NCBI GenBank assembly: GCA_030646295.1
Contig: JAUSND010000003.1
Span: 248,001-312,000 of the forward strand
DNA length: 64,000 bases
Source of the DNA: Moraxellaceae bacterium
GTDB taxonomy: Bacteria; Pseudomonadota; Gammaproteobacteria; Pseudomonadales; Moraxellaceae
Direction of reading: 5' to 3'
Position 1 is the first letter of the stretch. Each line of letters starts with the position of its first letter. The notes under the pieces are model-generated. The model ran no database searches. It was given only the letters and a program-made list of their open reading frames with translations, and was not told the origin of the DNA. Of the stretch, positions 27,631 to 36,889 are shown piece after piece. The translations under genes were made by a program, and so were the position numbers.

Positions 27631-28284
27631 ATGAGCAGCAAGATTTATGGCTTGTATGGTGCCAGTGGTTTTGGACAGGAAATCATGTTCTGGTTTGCAC
27701 GCCAGTTGGAGCGTGCCGGCGACAACAGTCGTGTGGTCTACATTGATGACGGTAGCGACAAGCCGGTGGTGGATGGCTTTGACGTTCTCAGCTACGAGGC
27801 TTTTCTGGCTCAGCCAGAGCCGGAAAAGTTTGCCACTATTGCAATTGCCAACAGCGTGATAAGGGAAAAACTGGACCAGAAGCTGCAGCGTGACGGCATC
27901 CGCCAGATTCCGGTGTGTGGGGACTACAGCTTTGTGCGCGGCGCTACGCTGGCAGAAGGCAGTATTCTGAGCGCCTATGTCGACATCACCGCCAATGTAA
28001 GCATTGGTCGCTGTTTTCACGCCAATACCTACAGCTATGTTGGGCATGATTGTGTGATTGGCGACTATGTAACCTTTGCCCCCCGGGTAAGCTGCAACGG
28101 TAACGTTCATATTGAAGACCATGCCTACATTGGTACGGGTGCAATCATCAAGCAAGGCTTGCCCGGCAAGCCGCTGGTGATTGGCAAGGGTGCCATTGTG
28201 GGGATGGGTGCTGTTGTCACTAAAGATGTACCGCCCGGTGTGACCGTGGTGGGTAACCCGGCCAAGCCCTTGGTCAGGTCGTAA
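27631..28284 (+). CDS. PglD/NeuD-type sugar O/N-acetyltransferase
   Basis: The 217-residue protein has an N-terminal Rossmann-like part (KIYGLYGASGFGQEIMFW) that binds the UDP-sugar and a C-terminal left-handed beta-helix of hexapeptide repeats (from about residue 105, with FHANTYSYVGHDCVIGDYVTFAPRV and a His in the VGHD position). In PglD the enzyme acetylates the 4-amino group of UDP-4-amino-sugar to give UDP-di-N-acetylbacillosamine. NeuD O-acetylates sialic acid, but no sialic acid genes are present, so the PglD role is preferred. It is two bases after the sugar transferase. Confidence 0.89.
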   Translation: MSSKIYGLYGASGFGQEIMFWFARQLERAGDNSRVVYIDDGSDKPVVDGFDVLSYEAFLAQPEPEKFATIAIANSVIREKLDQKLQRDGIRQIPVCGDYSFVRGATLAEGSILSAYVDITANVSIGRCFHANTYSYVGHDCVIGDYVTFAPRVSCNGNVHIEDHAYIGTGAIIKQGLPGKPLVIGKGAIVGMGAVVTKDVPPGVTVVGNPAKPLVRS

Positions 28285-28303
28285 CTTTTCTGGTTGTTTG
28301 ATT

Positions 28304-29479
28304 ATGCTGAATACCCCGTTTTCGCCCTGGCCAAGTTTTACGCAGGAAGAGGCCGATGCCGTCTCTCGTGTGGTGCTCTCCAACAAGGTTAATTACTGGA
28401 CCGGGCAGGAATGCCGCGAGTTTGAAAAGGAGTTTGCTGCCTGGTGCGAGGTGCCGCATGCGGTGGCGCTCTCCAACGGTACGCTGGCGCTTGATCTGGC
28501 ACTAAAGGCGTTGGGCATTGGCCCGGGTGACGAGGTGATTGTTACGCCGCGTACCTTTCTGGCCTCGGTAAGCACGATAGTTACCGCCGGTGCCACACCG
28601 GTATTTGCCGATGTAGACCGCGATTCGCAAAATATTACGCCCGCTACCGTGGCGTGTGTGATTACGCCAAAAACAAAAGCGATTATTGCCGTGCACCTTG
28701 CCGGGTGGCCGTGTGACATGGACGGTCTTAATGCACTGGCTGTTGAGCATGACCTGTCGGTGATTGAAGACTGCGCGCAGGCGCACGGGGCCAAGTGGCA
28801 TGGCACACCGGTGGGTGGTCTGGGCGATGCGGCGGCATGGTCGTTCTGTCAGGACAAGATCATGAGCACCGGTGGCGAGGGCGGCATGCTCACCACCAAC
28901 AGTGAAGACCTGTGGAATGCGGCATGGTCATACAAGGACCACGGCAAGAGTTTTGATGCGGTGTACAACCGCACGCATGCACCGGGTTTTCGCTGGTTGC
29001 ATGAATCGTTTGGCACCAACTGGCGCATGCTGGAAATGCAGGGGGCCATTGGTCGTATCCAGCTTCGGCGCATGGACGACTGGCACAAGGCCCGCACGGC
29101 AAATGCCACGGCCATTCTGGCGGCATGTGCAGAGTCGCCGGCACTGCGTGTACCGGTTGTGCCGGCCGAGGTGGAGCATGCCTGGTATCGCGCCTATGCC
29201 TTTGTGCGCCCGGAGGGATTGGCCGATGGCTGGAGCCGTGACCGCATCATGAACGAGATCGTCGCCCACGGGGTGCCATGCTATTCCGGATCGTGCTCCG
29301 AGGTGTATCTGGAGAAGGCATTTGACGGTACGCCCTGGCGGCCGGCAGAACGCCTGCCCGTGGCCCGTGAACTGGGCGAAACCAGCCTGATGTTTCTCAC
29401 TCATCCCACGCTTACGCCCGCCGAGATAGACAAGACTTGTGCTGTCATCCGCGAAGTGATGGCATTGGCGCACAGTTAA
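28304..29479 (+). CDS. PglE-like UDP-sugar 4-aminotransferase (DegT family)
   Basis: This 391-residue PLP enzyme has SNGTLALDLALKALGIGPGDEVIVTPRTFLAS near the start, EDCAQAHGA with the cofactor Asp, and SFCQDKIMSTGGEGGM with the catalytic Lys. Together with the dehydratase downstream and the acetyltransferase upstream it should aminate UDP-4-keto-6-deoxy-GlcNAc at C4 (PglE/WeeJ role). It differs from the first DegT protein at 11227, so two separate amino sugars are made. ATG at 28304 is chosen; a TTG six bases earlier is possible. It is 19 bases after the acetyltransferase gene. Confidence 0.9.
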   Translation: MLNTPFSPWPSFTQEEADAVSRVVLSNKVNYWTGQECREFEKEFAAWCEVPHAVALSNGTLALDLALKALGIGPGDEVIVTPRTFLASVSTIVTAGATPVFADVDRDSQNITPATVACVITPKTKAIIAVHLAGWPCDMDGLNALAVEHDLSVIEDCAQAHGAKWHGTPVGGLGDAAAWSFCQDKIMSTGGEGGMLTTNSEDLWNAAWSYKDHGKSFDAVYNRTHAPGFRWLHESFGTNWRMLEMQGAIGRIQLRRMDDWHKARTANATAILAACAESPALRVPVVPAEVEHAWYRAYAFVRPEGLADGWSRDRIMNEIVAHGVPCYSGSCSEVYLEKAFDGTPWRPAERLPVARELGETSLMFLTHPTLTPAEIDKTCAVIREVMALAHS

Positions 29480-29567
29480 TAGTCACAACGATAAAGTGTC
29501 ATCCCGTCCGGTTAGCCTGATGGGGTGGTATGGGTCTCCCCGAGGGGGACTGTGCTGCTTGTTGGCC

Positions 29568-29621
29568 CCTGCTGGTCCTGCTGGTCCTGCTGATCCTGCT
29601 GATCCTGCTGATCCTGCTGAT
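29568..29621. repeat. Tandem 9-base repeat, six units
   Basis: Six consecutive units of CCTGCTGRT: the first two end GGT and the last four GAT. It sits just upstream of the dehydratase start at 29659. In the frame of that gene it would encode a pure Leu/Ile/Val run if an ATG at 29530 is used. Unit length is a multiple of three, so copy-number change would not break that frame. Confidence 0.85.
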
Positions 29622-29658
29622 ATTGGGGCCTGATGTCTTTTGCGTATATACGGATTTT

Positions 29659-31629
29659 ATGAAAACCCTTCTGCTACAGCTGTCGTCCTTGCCGCGCCGC
29701 GCCAAGCAGCTTGTCCTGCTGACGGCCGATCTGGCGGTGTTGCCTGGCCTGTTCTGGCTGGCCCATGCCATTCGTCTGGACAACTTTGCTCCGGATGTAA
29801 TGCCGCAGCTGCCGTCGTGGCCGTTCTGGATAGGCCTGCTGGGTGTTGGTGCGCTGGCACTTGGCGGTGTGTACCGTGCCGTGGTGCGCGCCTTTGATGA
29901 AAAGCTGCTGCACGACCTGATCATGGCCGTGTCTGCCGTGGTGGCCATCCTGTTTGCGCTGGCACTTGCGCACGTGGTGTTTCTGCCGCGCAGTGTGCCG
30001 TTCATGTTCGGCTTTTTCATGTTCTTGTGGGTATGGCTTAGCCGGTCGGGTATTCGCTGGATGGTGCGCAAGATGGTGCAGCACCAATCGGGTGTACGGC
30101 GTGTGGCCATCTACGGTGCAGGGGCAGCGGGCCGGCAATTGCTGGCGGCCTTGCGGGCCTCTCATGAATATCATGCGGTGGCATTTTTTGATGATGCCCC
30201 CGGTATGTCGGGCACTTCGGTGCTGGGCCTGCGTGTGTATGCCGGCAAGGACTTTGGCCGCCTGCACACGCAGCTGTTGCTGGATGAGGTGCTGATTGCC
30301 CTGCCGTCGGCATCGCGTGCGCGCCGCAGCGAGGTGATCAATCGCCTGGAGCCGTTCAAGGTACACGTGCGCTCGTTGCCGGGCTTTACGCAGCTGGTGG
30401 GCGGTGAGGTCTCCATTTCGGATATCCGCGATGTGGATATTGCCGATCTGCTGGGCCGTGATGCGGTGCCGCCGTCGGCAGACTTGCTGCAAAAGGATAT
30501 CGCTGGCAAATGCGTGCTGGTGACCGGTGCCGGTGGCTCTATTGGTGCCGAGCTGTGCCGTCAGGTACTCAAACACAAGCCGTCGCGTTTGCTGCTGTGG
30601 GAACTCAGCGAGTTTGCCCTTTACGCCATCGAGCAGGAGCTTAAGGCGGCGGCAAGCAATGTGCAGGTCATCCCGGTGCTGGGCTCGGTATTGCACGAGG
30701 AGCGCATGGCCAGTGTGATGTCGCATTACGGGGTGGATACGGTGTATCACGCGGCGGCCTACAAGCATGTGCCGCTGGTGGAGTGGAACCCGTTTGAAGG
30801 CGTCATGAACAATGCTTTTGGCACGCTGCGGGCGGCGAAGGCGGCGGTAAAGGCGGGGGTGTCTACCTTTGTACTGATCTCTACCGACAAGGCGGTGCGC
30901 CCGACCAATGTGATGGGTGCATCCAAGCGTCTGGCCGAACTGGCCCTGCAGGCGCTGGCGGCCGAGCCGGACATGAAAACCCGTTTCTGCATGGTGCGTT
31001 TTGGTAATGTGCTGGGCTCGTCCGGCTCGGTGGTGCCGCTGTTTCGGGCGCAGATTGCCAGGGGTGGCCCGGTAACGGTGACCCATCCGGAAGTCACCCG
31101 TTATTTCATGACCATTCCCGAGGCATCGCAGCTGGTGATTCAGGCCGGGGCGATGGGGGCGGGCGGTGATGTGTTTGTGCTGGACATGGGCGAGTCGGTA
31201 AGGATTGTGGACCTTGCCCGCAAGATGATCCGCCTGAGTGGCATGACGGTGCGCGAGCCGGGCGAGCCCGAGGGCGACATCGAGATTGCCTATTCCGGCC
31301 TGCGTCCGGGTGAAAAACTCTATGAAGAGCTGCTGATTGGCAGCAATGTCTCGGGCACGTCGCACCCGCGCATCATGCGGGCCATGGAAAACCATCTGCC
31401 TTTGCCGGAATACGACGACCTGATGCTGTCGCTGCGTGAAATGGCCCGTGCCTACGATGTGGTTAGCCTCAAGACCACGCTGGCACGCGTGGTGGAGGGC
31501 TACTCGCCGGACATGTCGGTACTGGGGTTGGTTGCCCCCACCGACGTCTCCCCGGATATTGAAGCACTCAATGCTGAAACCCCGAATGTGGTGCCGTTTG
31601 CACGCCGCGAGGGGAATCCGGCACAGTAG
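29659..31629 (+). CDS. UDP-GlcNAc 4,6-dehydratase (PglF/WbpM type)
   Basis: This membrane-bound dehydratase turns UDP-GlcNAc into UDP-4-keto-6-deoxy-sugar, the first step to bacillosamine. Four N-terminal hydrophobic segments (RAKQLVLLTADLAVLPGLFWLAHAI and following) are followed by a cytoplasmic regulatory Rossmann domain (VAIYGAGAAGRQLLAAL) and the catalytic domain, with NAD site VTGAGGSIGAEL and TDKAVRPTNVMGASK, which carries the Thr-Asp-Lys set of PglF-type enzymes. From the ATG at 29659 it has 656 residues, the normal size. The frame is open to an ATG at 29530 with GGGG before it, adding 43 residues encoded partly by the 9-base repeat; this longer start is less likely but cannot be excluded. 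It ends before a strong terminator. Confidence 0.93.
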   Translation: MKTLLLQLSSLPRRAKQLVLLTADLAVLPGLFWLAHAIRLDNFAPDVMPQLPSWPFWIGLLGVGALALGGVYRAVVRAFDEKLLHDLIMAVSAVVAILFALALAHVVFLPRSVPFMFGFFMFLWVWLSRSGIRWMVRKMVQHQSGVRRVAIYGAGAAGRQLLAALRASHEYHAVAFFDDAPGMSGTSVLGLRVYAGKDFGRLHTQLLLDEVLIALPSASRARRSEVINRLEPFKVHVRSLPGFTQLVGGEVSISDIRDVDIADLLGRDAVPPSADLLQKDIAGKCVLVTGAGGSIGAELCRQVLKHKPSRLLLWELSEFALYAIEQELKAAASNVQVIPVLGSVLHEERMASVMSHYGVDTVYHAAAYKHVPLVEWNPFEGVMNNAFGTLRAAKAAVKAGVSTFVLISTDKAVRPTNVMGASKRLAELALQALAAEPDMKTRFCMVRFGNVLGSSGSVVPLFRAQIARGGPVTVTHPEVTRYFMTIPEASQLVIQAGAMGAGGDVFVLDMGESVRIVDLARKMIRLSGMTVREPGEPEGDIEIAYSGLRPGEKLYEELLIGSNVSGTSHPRIMRAMENHLPLPEYDDLMLSLREMARAYDVVSLKTTLARVVEGYSPDMSVLGLVAPTDVSPDIEALNAETPNVVPFARREGNPAQ

Positions 31630-31653
31630 TTGCGGACCTGTATCCGGTTATAC

Positions 31654-31682
31654 GAAAAACGCGGCCCAGAGCCGCGTTTTTT
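31654..31682 (+). terminator. Intrinsic terminator ending the bacillosamine block
   Basis: AAAAACGCGGC, short loop, GCCGCGTTTTTT: 25 bases after the dehydratase stop. Strong stem and T-run; it closes the second glycan block. Confidence 0.9.
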
Positions 31683-31791
31683 ATGGGACACTTTTGCCTG
31701 TTTATCCCTGCACAAAACCGCATGAACAAGACATGTGGCCAATCCGGAACGGTTTGTAATAACGGCCTCACCATAAAAAGAACAACACATC

Positions 31792-33228
31792 ATGCTCAAA
31801 CATAAGGCCCGCTCGGCGTTGTTGTGGAGCGGTGCAGAAATCCTGTTGCGCCAGGGCTTTTATATTGTCGTCACCATTGTGCTGGCACGTTTGCTGGCGC
31901 CCGAGGTATTTGGCACGGTGGCCTTGCTTCATCTGTTTGCTGGCGTGGCTAACGTGTTTGTGGACGGGGGATTTTCGGCGGCGCTCATCCAGCGCAAGGA
32001 CATTACCCACACCGACGAGTCCACGGTGTTCTGGTTTAACCTGCTGATGGCCTCGGTGCTGGGGCTGGCATTTTGTGCTTCCGCACCGGCATTTGCGCAG
32101 TTTTACGGGCAGCCGATACTGGTGCCGTTGGTCATGCTGCTGGCGCTTAACCTGTTCCTGAGTGCCTTGAGCGCCATTCACACCACAGTGCTTACCCGGC
32201 ATCTGGAATTCCGGCTGCAGATGAAGATCAGTGTGGCGGCAGGCCTGGTGTCGGGCGTTGTGGCCATCACCATGGCATGGGCCGGCTATGGCATCTGGGC
32301 GCTGGCGGCACAGGTGCTGGTGGCAACATCGGTGAACACGCTGCTGTTGTGGCTGTTGCATGCCTGGCGGCCGGCACGTGTGTTCAGCATGGAATCTGTG
32401 CGTAGGCTGTTTGCTTTTGGCGGCTATCTGATGATTGCGGCGCTGATGGATGTGTTTTACACGCGTGTGTACTCGCTGCTGATCGGCAAGATGCACGGGG
32501 TACGTGAGCTGGGCTTTTACAACCGCGCCGATGGTGCCCGCGAAATGCCCATGGGCATTCTGGGCAGTCTGCTGGCCAGTGTGGCTTTTCCGGTGTTTTC
32601 GGCTGCGGCGGGTGACAGGGAGCAGTTGCGCAAGGGTGTACGGTTTTCCATCCGGTGCATGATGCTGCTCAACATTCCCATGATGCTGGGGCTGCTGGCC
32701 GTGTCGGGGCCGTTGATCGTGGGCCTGTTTGGCCAGAAGTGGCAGCCGGCGGTGCCGGTACTGCAGGTCATGTGTCTGGCCAGCCTGTTCTGGCCGCTGC
32801 TCATGCTCAACCTGCAGGTACTCAAGGCGCAGGGGCACTCGCACCTGTTCTTTCGGCTGGAGGTGTTCAAGAAAGTGCTGGGCACCCTGTTTCTGGTGGC
32901 AGGGGCCTTTTTCGGGGTATTGGGCATTGTCTGGAGTACGGTGCTTTTTACCCTGATCGCCTTTCTCATCAATGCGCATTACACGGGCAGGTTTCTGGAC
33001 TATGGCCCCCGTGCCCAGATCAGGGACTGCCTGCCGGTACTGGCCCTGGCCGTGCCCATGGCCCTGCTGGTGGGGTGGCTGGAGCAGCGCTGGCAGACGG
33101 ACATGGCCCTGCTGGAGCTGGTAGTGCTGGCAGGGGTGGGGGCGGGCATGTTCCTGTCGATGGCCTGGCTGCTCCGGTTGCCGCACCTTGCCGAAACCAT
33201 CAACTGGCTTCGTGCGCGTCCCCGCTAG
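31792..33228 (+). CDS. Oligosaccharide flippase, WzxC-like
   Basis: The 478-residue multi-pass membrane protein opens KARSALLWSGAEILLRQGFYIVVTIVLARLLAPEVFG, very like the WzxC-type proteins at 15125 and 16688 in style. It stands alone between a terminator and the rmlB gene, after a 109-base gap. It would flip an undecaprenyl-linked unit, possibly the one made with rhamnose. It is the fourth flippase-type gene of the window. Confidence 0.87.
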   Translation: MLKHKARSALLWSGAEILLRQGFYIVVTIVLARLLAPEVFGTVALLHLFAGVANVFVDGGFSAALIQRKDITHTDESTVFWFNLLMASVLGLAFCASAPAFAQFYGQPILVPLVMLLALNLFLSALSAIHTTVLTRHLEFRLQMKISVAAGLVSGVVAITMAWAGYGIWALAAQVLVATSVNTLLLWLLHAWRPARVFSMESVRRLFAFGGYLMIAALMDVFYTRVYSLLIGKMHGVRELGFYNRADGAREMPMGILGSLLASVAFPVFSAAAGDREQLRKGVRFSIRCMMLLNIPMMLGLLAVSGPLIVGLFGQKWQPAVPVLQVMCLASLFWPLLMLNLQVLKAQGHSHLFFRLEVFKKVLGTLFLVAGAFFGVLGIVWSTVLFTLIAFLINAHYTGRFLDYGPRAQIRDCLPVLALAVPMALLVGWLEQRWQTDMALLELVVLAGVGAGMFLSMAWLLRLPHLAETINWLRARPR

Positions 33229-33347
33229 GCGGATGGGGCCCTCCTGCCCGGGATGGCCCACTATTGGTGCCGTTTTGGTACCATAGAGCATCTATGCGCG
33301 GGTGATATGCCCGTGCTCTCTTATTCATTGCCTGGATGCATCTTTCC

Positions 33348-34466
33348 ATGAAAATTCTGGTGACTGGTGGAGCAGGGTTTATTGGCTCGGCAGTGATTCG
33401 TCACATCATTGGCAACACCACGGACAGTGTGGTGAATGTGGACAAGCTGACCTATGCCGGCAATCTGGAATCGCTGGTGCTGGTGGATGCAAATCCGCGT
33501 TATGCCTTTGAGAAGGTGGACATCTGCAACCGTGCAGAACTGGACCGTGTGTTTGCACAACACCAGCCCGATGCGGTGATGCACCTTGCGGCAGAATCGC
33601 ACGTGGACCGTTCCATTGATGGCCCTGCGGCATTCATCGAAACCAATATCGTGGGTACCTACACCTTGCTGGAGGCAGCCCGCCAGTACTGGTCGGGTCT
33701 GGAGGAGTCGCGCAAGTCGGCATTCCGCTTTCATCACATCTCCACCGATGAGGTGTATGGCGATCTGGAAAACCCGGAGGACCTGTTCACCGAAGCCACG
33801 CCCTATGCACCCAGCTCGCCGTATTCGGCCAGCAAGGCCAGCTCGGACCATCTGGTGCGTGCATGGCGTCGTACCTACGGCCTGCCTACACTGGTTACCA
33901 ACTGCTCCAATAATTACGGCCCGTACCATTTTCCGGAAAAACTCATTCCGCTGATGATCCTGAATGCGCAGGAAGGCAAGCCGTTGCCGGTGTATGGCAA
34001 GGGCAACCAGGTGCGTGACTGGCTGTATGTGGAAGACCATGCCCGTGCGCTCTACAAGGTGGTGACCGAAGGTGTGGTGGGCGAGACCTACAACATTGGT
34101 GGTCATAACGAAAAACAGAATCTGGAGGTGGTGCATACACTGTGTGCATTGCTGGAAGAGTTGGCCCCCAACAAGCCGGCAGGTGTAAACCGCTATCTTG
34201 ATCTGATCACCTATGTAAAAGATCGTCCGGGCCACGATCTGCGTTACGCGATTGATGCGTCAAAAATCCAGCGTGAACTGGGCTGGGTGCCGGTAGAAAC
34301 ATTTGAAAGCGGTATTCGCAAAACGGTGGAGTGGTATCTCGCCAACACCGAATGGGTGGCGCACGTAAAGAGCGGCAGCTACCAGCAATGGGTGGACAGC
34401 AATTACGCCAACCGGGATGTGGTCAGTAATTCACTCAAGGACGCACAAAAGGACAAACAGGCATGA
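33348..34466 (+). CDS. rmlB: dTDP-glucose 4,6-dehydratase
   Basis: This 372-residue SDR enzyme converts dTDP-glucose to dTDP-4-keto-6-deoxyglucose. It has NAD motif GGAGFIGS near residues 7-14, the active-site region [11 protein letters not shown] (with the Asp-Glu pair for dehydration), and [12 protein letters not shown] with Tyr and Lys. ATG at 33348 gives the usual [13 protein letters not shown] start; another ATG lies 12 bases upstream. Its stop overlaps rmlD (ATGA). Its product can go to dTDP-rhamnose through RmlC/RmlD or to an amino sugar through the aminotransferase at 11227. Confidence 0.96.
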   Translation: MKILVTGGAGFIGSAVIRHIIGNTTDSVVNVDKLTYAGNLESLVLVDANPRYAFEKVDICNRAELDRVFAQHQPDAVMHLAAESHVDRSIDGPAAFIETNIVGTYTLLEAARQYWSGLEESRKSAFRFHHISTDEVYGDLENPEDLFTEATPYAPSSPYSASKASSDHLVRAWRRTYGLPTLVTNCSNNYGPYHFPEKLIPLMILNAQEGKPLPVYGKGNQVRDWLYVEDHARALYKVVTEGVVGETYNIGGHNEKQNLEVVHTLCALLEELAPNKPAGVNRYLDLITYVKDRPGHDLRYAIDASKIQRELGWVPVETFESGIRKTVEWYLANTEWVAHVKSGSYQQWVDSNYANRDVVSNSLKDAQKDKQA

Positions 34467-35374
34467 AAATCCTGCTGCTGGGCAAGAACGGTCAGGTGGG
34501 GTGGGAGTTGCAGCGTGCGCTGGCCCCGCTGGGCGAGCTGATTGCGCTGGATCAGGCAGGTGAAGAAGGGCCTTTGGGTTTTTTGTGTGGTGATCTGTCT
34601 GATCTGGACGGGTTGGTGCGCACGGTGCGGCTGGTGGCCCCGGACGTGATTGTGAATGCGGCGGCCTATACCGCTGTCGACAAGGCAGAAAGCGAGCAGG
34701 AGCTGACCCGGCGTATCAATGCCGAGGCCCCGGGTGTGCTGGCGCGCGAGGCAAAGGCGCTGGGTGCCTGGCTGGTGCATTACTCCACGGATTATGTGTT
34801 TGATGGCTCGGGCCACTTGCCATGGACCGAAACCGATCCGGTCGCGCCGCTGAATGTGTATGGTGTGACCAAGCTGGAGGGTGAGCAGCTCATTCTGCAG
34901 TCAGGCTGCAAGCACATGATTTTCCGCACCAGCTGGGTATACGCCACGCGCGGTGTCAATTTTGCAAAAACCATGTTGCGTCTGGCGCGTGAGCGCACGG
35001 CACTCAGCGTGATTGATGACCAGACCGGTGCGCCCACCGGGGCCGACCTGCTGGCCGATGTAACCGCCCACGTAGTGCGGTCGGTCGTGGCAAGGCCTGG
35101 GGTGAGTCACGAGCTGAGCGGCATTTATCATCTGGCCCCGAAGGGCGAGGTGACGTGGTGGGGTTATGCCTCGTTTGTGTTTGCCCAGACACGGGCTGCC
35201 GGCGAGTCGCTGATGGTAGAGACGGTGTCGCCCATACCCACTACGGCGTACCCGACGCCCGCCCGTCGACCGCTTAACTCGCGCTTGAATACACACAAGC
35301 TGGAATCGGTATTTGCCTTGCGCATGCCGGAATGGCAGGACGGCGTGTGCCGCATGCTGACAGAACTCAGGTAA
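34463..35374 (+). CDS. rmlD: dTDP-4-dehydrorhamnose reductase
   Basis: The 303-residue last enzyme of dTDP-L-rhamnose synthesis reduces the C4 keto group with NAD(P)H. Visible are [16 protein letters not shown] (cofactor loop), [11 protein letters not shown], and YGVTKLEGE with the catalytic Tyr and Lys. It overlaps rmlB by four bases and is five bases from rmlC. Normal length. Confidence 0.96.
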   Translation: MKILLLGKNGQVGWELQRALAPLGELIALDQAGEEGPLGFLCGDLSDLDGLVRTVRLVAPDVIVNAAAYTAVDKAESEQELTRRINAEAPGVLAREAKALGAWLVHYSTDYVFDGSGHLPWTETDPVAPLNVYGVTKLEGEQLILQSGCKHMIFRTSWVYATRGVNFAKTMLRLARERTALSVIDDQTGAPTGADLLADVTAHVVRSVVARPGVSHELSGIYHLAPKGEVTWWGYASFVFAQTRAAGESLMVETVSPIPTTAYPTPARRPLNSRLNTHKLESVFALRMPEWQDGVCRMLTELR

Positions 35375-35379
35375 ACAAC

Positions 35380-35940
35380 ATGAAACTGGTCAGAACAGAT
35401 ATTCCGGATGTGGTGATTGTAGAGCCGGCCGTATTTGCCGATGCCCGTGGCTGGTTCATGGAAAGCTTTAACGAAAAGCGTTTTCATGACGCCCTGCTGG
35501 CCATGGGCCTGCCGGTACCACGTGCCTTTGTGCAGGATAACCACTCGTTCTCCCGCAAGGGCGTGCTGCGTGGTCTGCATTACCAGTTGAATCCGCATGC
35601 ACAGGGCAAGCTGGTGCGTGTGGTACGTGGTGCGGCGCTGGATGTGGCAGTGGATATCCGCCGGGACTCTCCCACGTTCGGCAAGTGGGTGCTGATAGAG
35701 CTGACCGAAGCCAACAAGAAAATGCTGTGGATTCCGGAGGGCTTTGCGCATGGCTTTATTGCTCTGGAAGACAACACCGAGTTTTTGTACAAGACCACGG
35801 ATTATTACGCCAAAGACTGTGAGCGCTGCATCATGTGGAATGATGAAACGCTGGCCATTGCCTGGCCCGATAACCTGGAAAAGGTGATTTCGGAAAAGGA
35901 TGAGCAGGGTCTGGCATTTTCTGCGGCCGATCTGTTCTGA
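35380..35940 (+). CDS. rmlC: dTDP-4-dehydrorhamnose 3,5-epimerase
   Basis: This 186-residue cupin enzyme inverts C3 and C5 of dTDP-4-keto-6-deoxyglucose. Motifs are FVQDNHSFSRKGVLRGLHYQ with the catalytic His and RGLHYQ, WIPEGFAHGFIAL, and LYKTTDYYAK. ATG at 35380 is five bases after the rmlD stop, and the frame upstream is only the overlap with rmlD. Full length for the family. Confidence 0.96.
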   Translation: MKLVRTDIPDVVIVEPAVFADARGWFMESFNEKRFHDALLAMGLPVPRAFVQDNHSFSRKGVLRGLHYQLNPHAQGKLVRVVRGAALDVAVDIRRDSPTFGKWVLIELTEANKKMLWIPEGFAHGFIALEDNTEFLYKTTDYYAKDCERCIMWNDETLAIAWPDNLEKVISEKDEQGLAFSAADLF

Positions 35941-35990
35941 TCGCGTAGCGCATTGTGTGACGTTTTGATTATTGGGATGACAATATCTTC

Positions 35991-36863
35991 ATGAAAGGCA
36001 TCGTTCTGGCCGGTGGTTCCGGCACCCGTCTGTACCCGATCACCAAGGGTGTGTCCAAGCAGCTGCTGCCCATCTACGACAAGCCGATGGTGTATTACCC
36101 CATTTCGGTACTGATGCTGGCGGGTATTCGCGACATCCTGATCATCAGCACGCCCGATGACATGCCGGGCTACCAGCGCTTGCTGGGGGACGGCAGTGAT
36201 CTGGGGGTTCATGTCAGCTACGCCATTCAGCCCAGTCCGGACGGACTGGCGCAGGCCTTCCTGATTGGTGAGCAGTTCATCGGCAAGGACAGTGTGTGCC
36301 TGGTACTGGGCGACAATATTTTTTATGGCCAGGAACTGCCGGCCAAGCTGCGCGAAGCGGCTGCCCGCCCCAGTGGTGCCACCGTGTTTGGTTATCAGGT
36401 AAAAGACCCCGAGCGTTTTGGTGTGGTGGCCTTTGATGAAAACCGTCGTGCCGTTTCGATTGAAGAAAAACCGAAGCAGCCAAAATCAAACTATGCAGTA
36501 ACCGGCCTGTATTTTTACGACAACGACGTGGTGCAGATTGCCAAGGGCGTAAAGCCGTCTGATCGTGGCGAGCTGGAAATCACGTCGGTAAACCAGGCTT
36601 ATCTGGAGCGTGGCGACCTGAGCGTGGAATTGCTGGGCAGTGGCTTTGCGTGGCTGGATACCGGTACGCACGAAAGCCTGCTCGAAGCCGGTCACTTTGT
36701 GGAAACCATTGAAAAGCGTCAGGGCCAGCGCGTGGCTTGCCTGGAAGCCATTGCCTATGAAAATGGCTGGCTGAGTGCCGACGACCTTCGCCGTATTGGT
36801 GCCGTGATGAGCAAGAACGGCTATGGCCAGTATTTGCTGCAGGTGGCTGGGCAGCCTGCATAA
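35991..36863 (+). CDS. rmlA: Glucose-1-phosphate thymidylyltransferase
   Basis: The 290-residue nucleotidyltransferase makes dTDP-glucose from dTTP and glucose-1-phosphate. The start [17 protein letters not shown] is the nucleotide-binding signature with the Gly-rich loop, followed by the [19 protein letters not shown] and EEKP motifs of RmlA. The order rmlB-D-C-A is a variant of the commoner rmlBDAC. Together the four genes make dTDP-L-rhamnose. Confidence 0.96.
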   Translation: MKGIVLAGGSGTRLYPITKGVSKQLLPIYDKPMVYYPISVLMLAGIRDILIISTPDDMPGYQRLLGDGSDLGVHVSYAIQPSPDGLAQAFLIGEQFIGKDSVCLVLGDNIFYGQELPAKLREAAARPSGATVFGYQVKDPERFGVVAFDENRRAVSIEEKPKQPKSNYAVTGLYFYDNDVVQIAKGVKPSDRGELEITSVNQAYLERGDLSVELLGSGFAWLDTGTHESLLEAGHFVETIEKRQGQRVACLEAIAYENGWLSADDLRRIGAVMSKNGYGQYLLQVAGQPA

Positions 36864-36889
36864 GCATGCGGTAACAGGAGTGACAGCGG

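Noticed and set aside
29568-29621. Possible CRISPR-like repeat
   Set aside because: Units are 9 bases, directly adjacent with no spacers, so it is a simple tandem repeat.
29674-31395. 573-codon minus-strand frame opposite the 4,6-dehydratase
   Set aside because: Shadow of a well-identified gene; its product is His/Arg/Gln-rich and has no recognisable domain.
31768-33291. 507-codon minus-strand frame opposite the WzxC-like flippase
   Set aside because: Shadow frame: Gln/His-rich, no motif, and it covers the flippase and its flanks.
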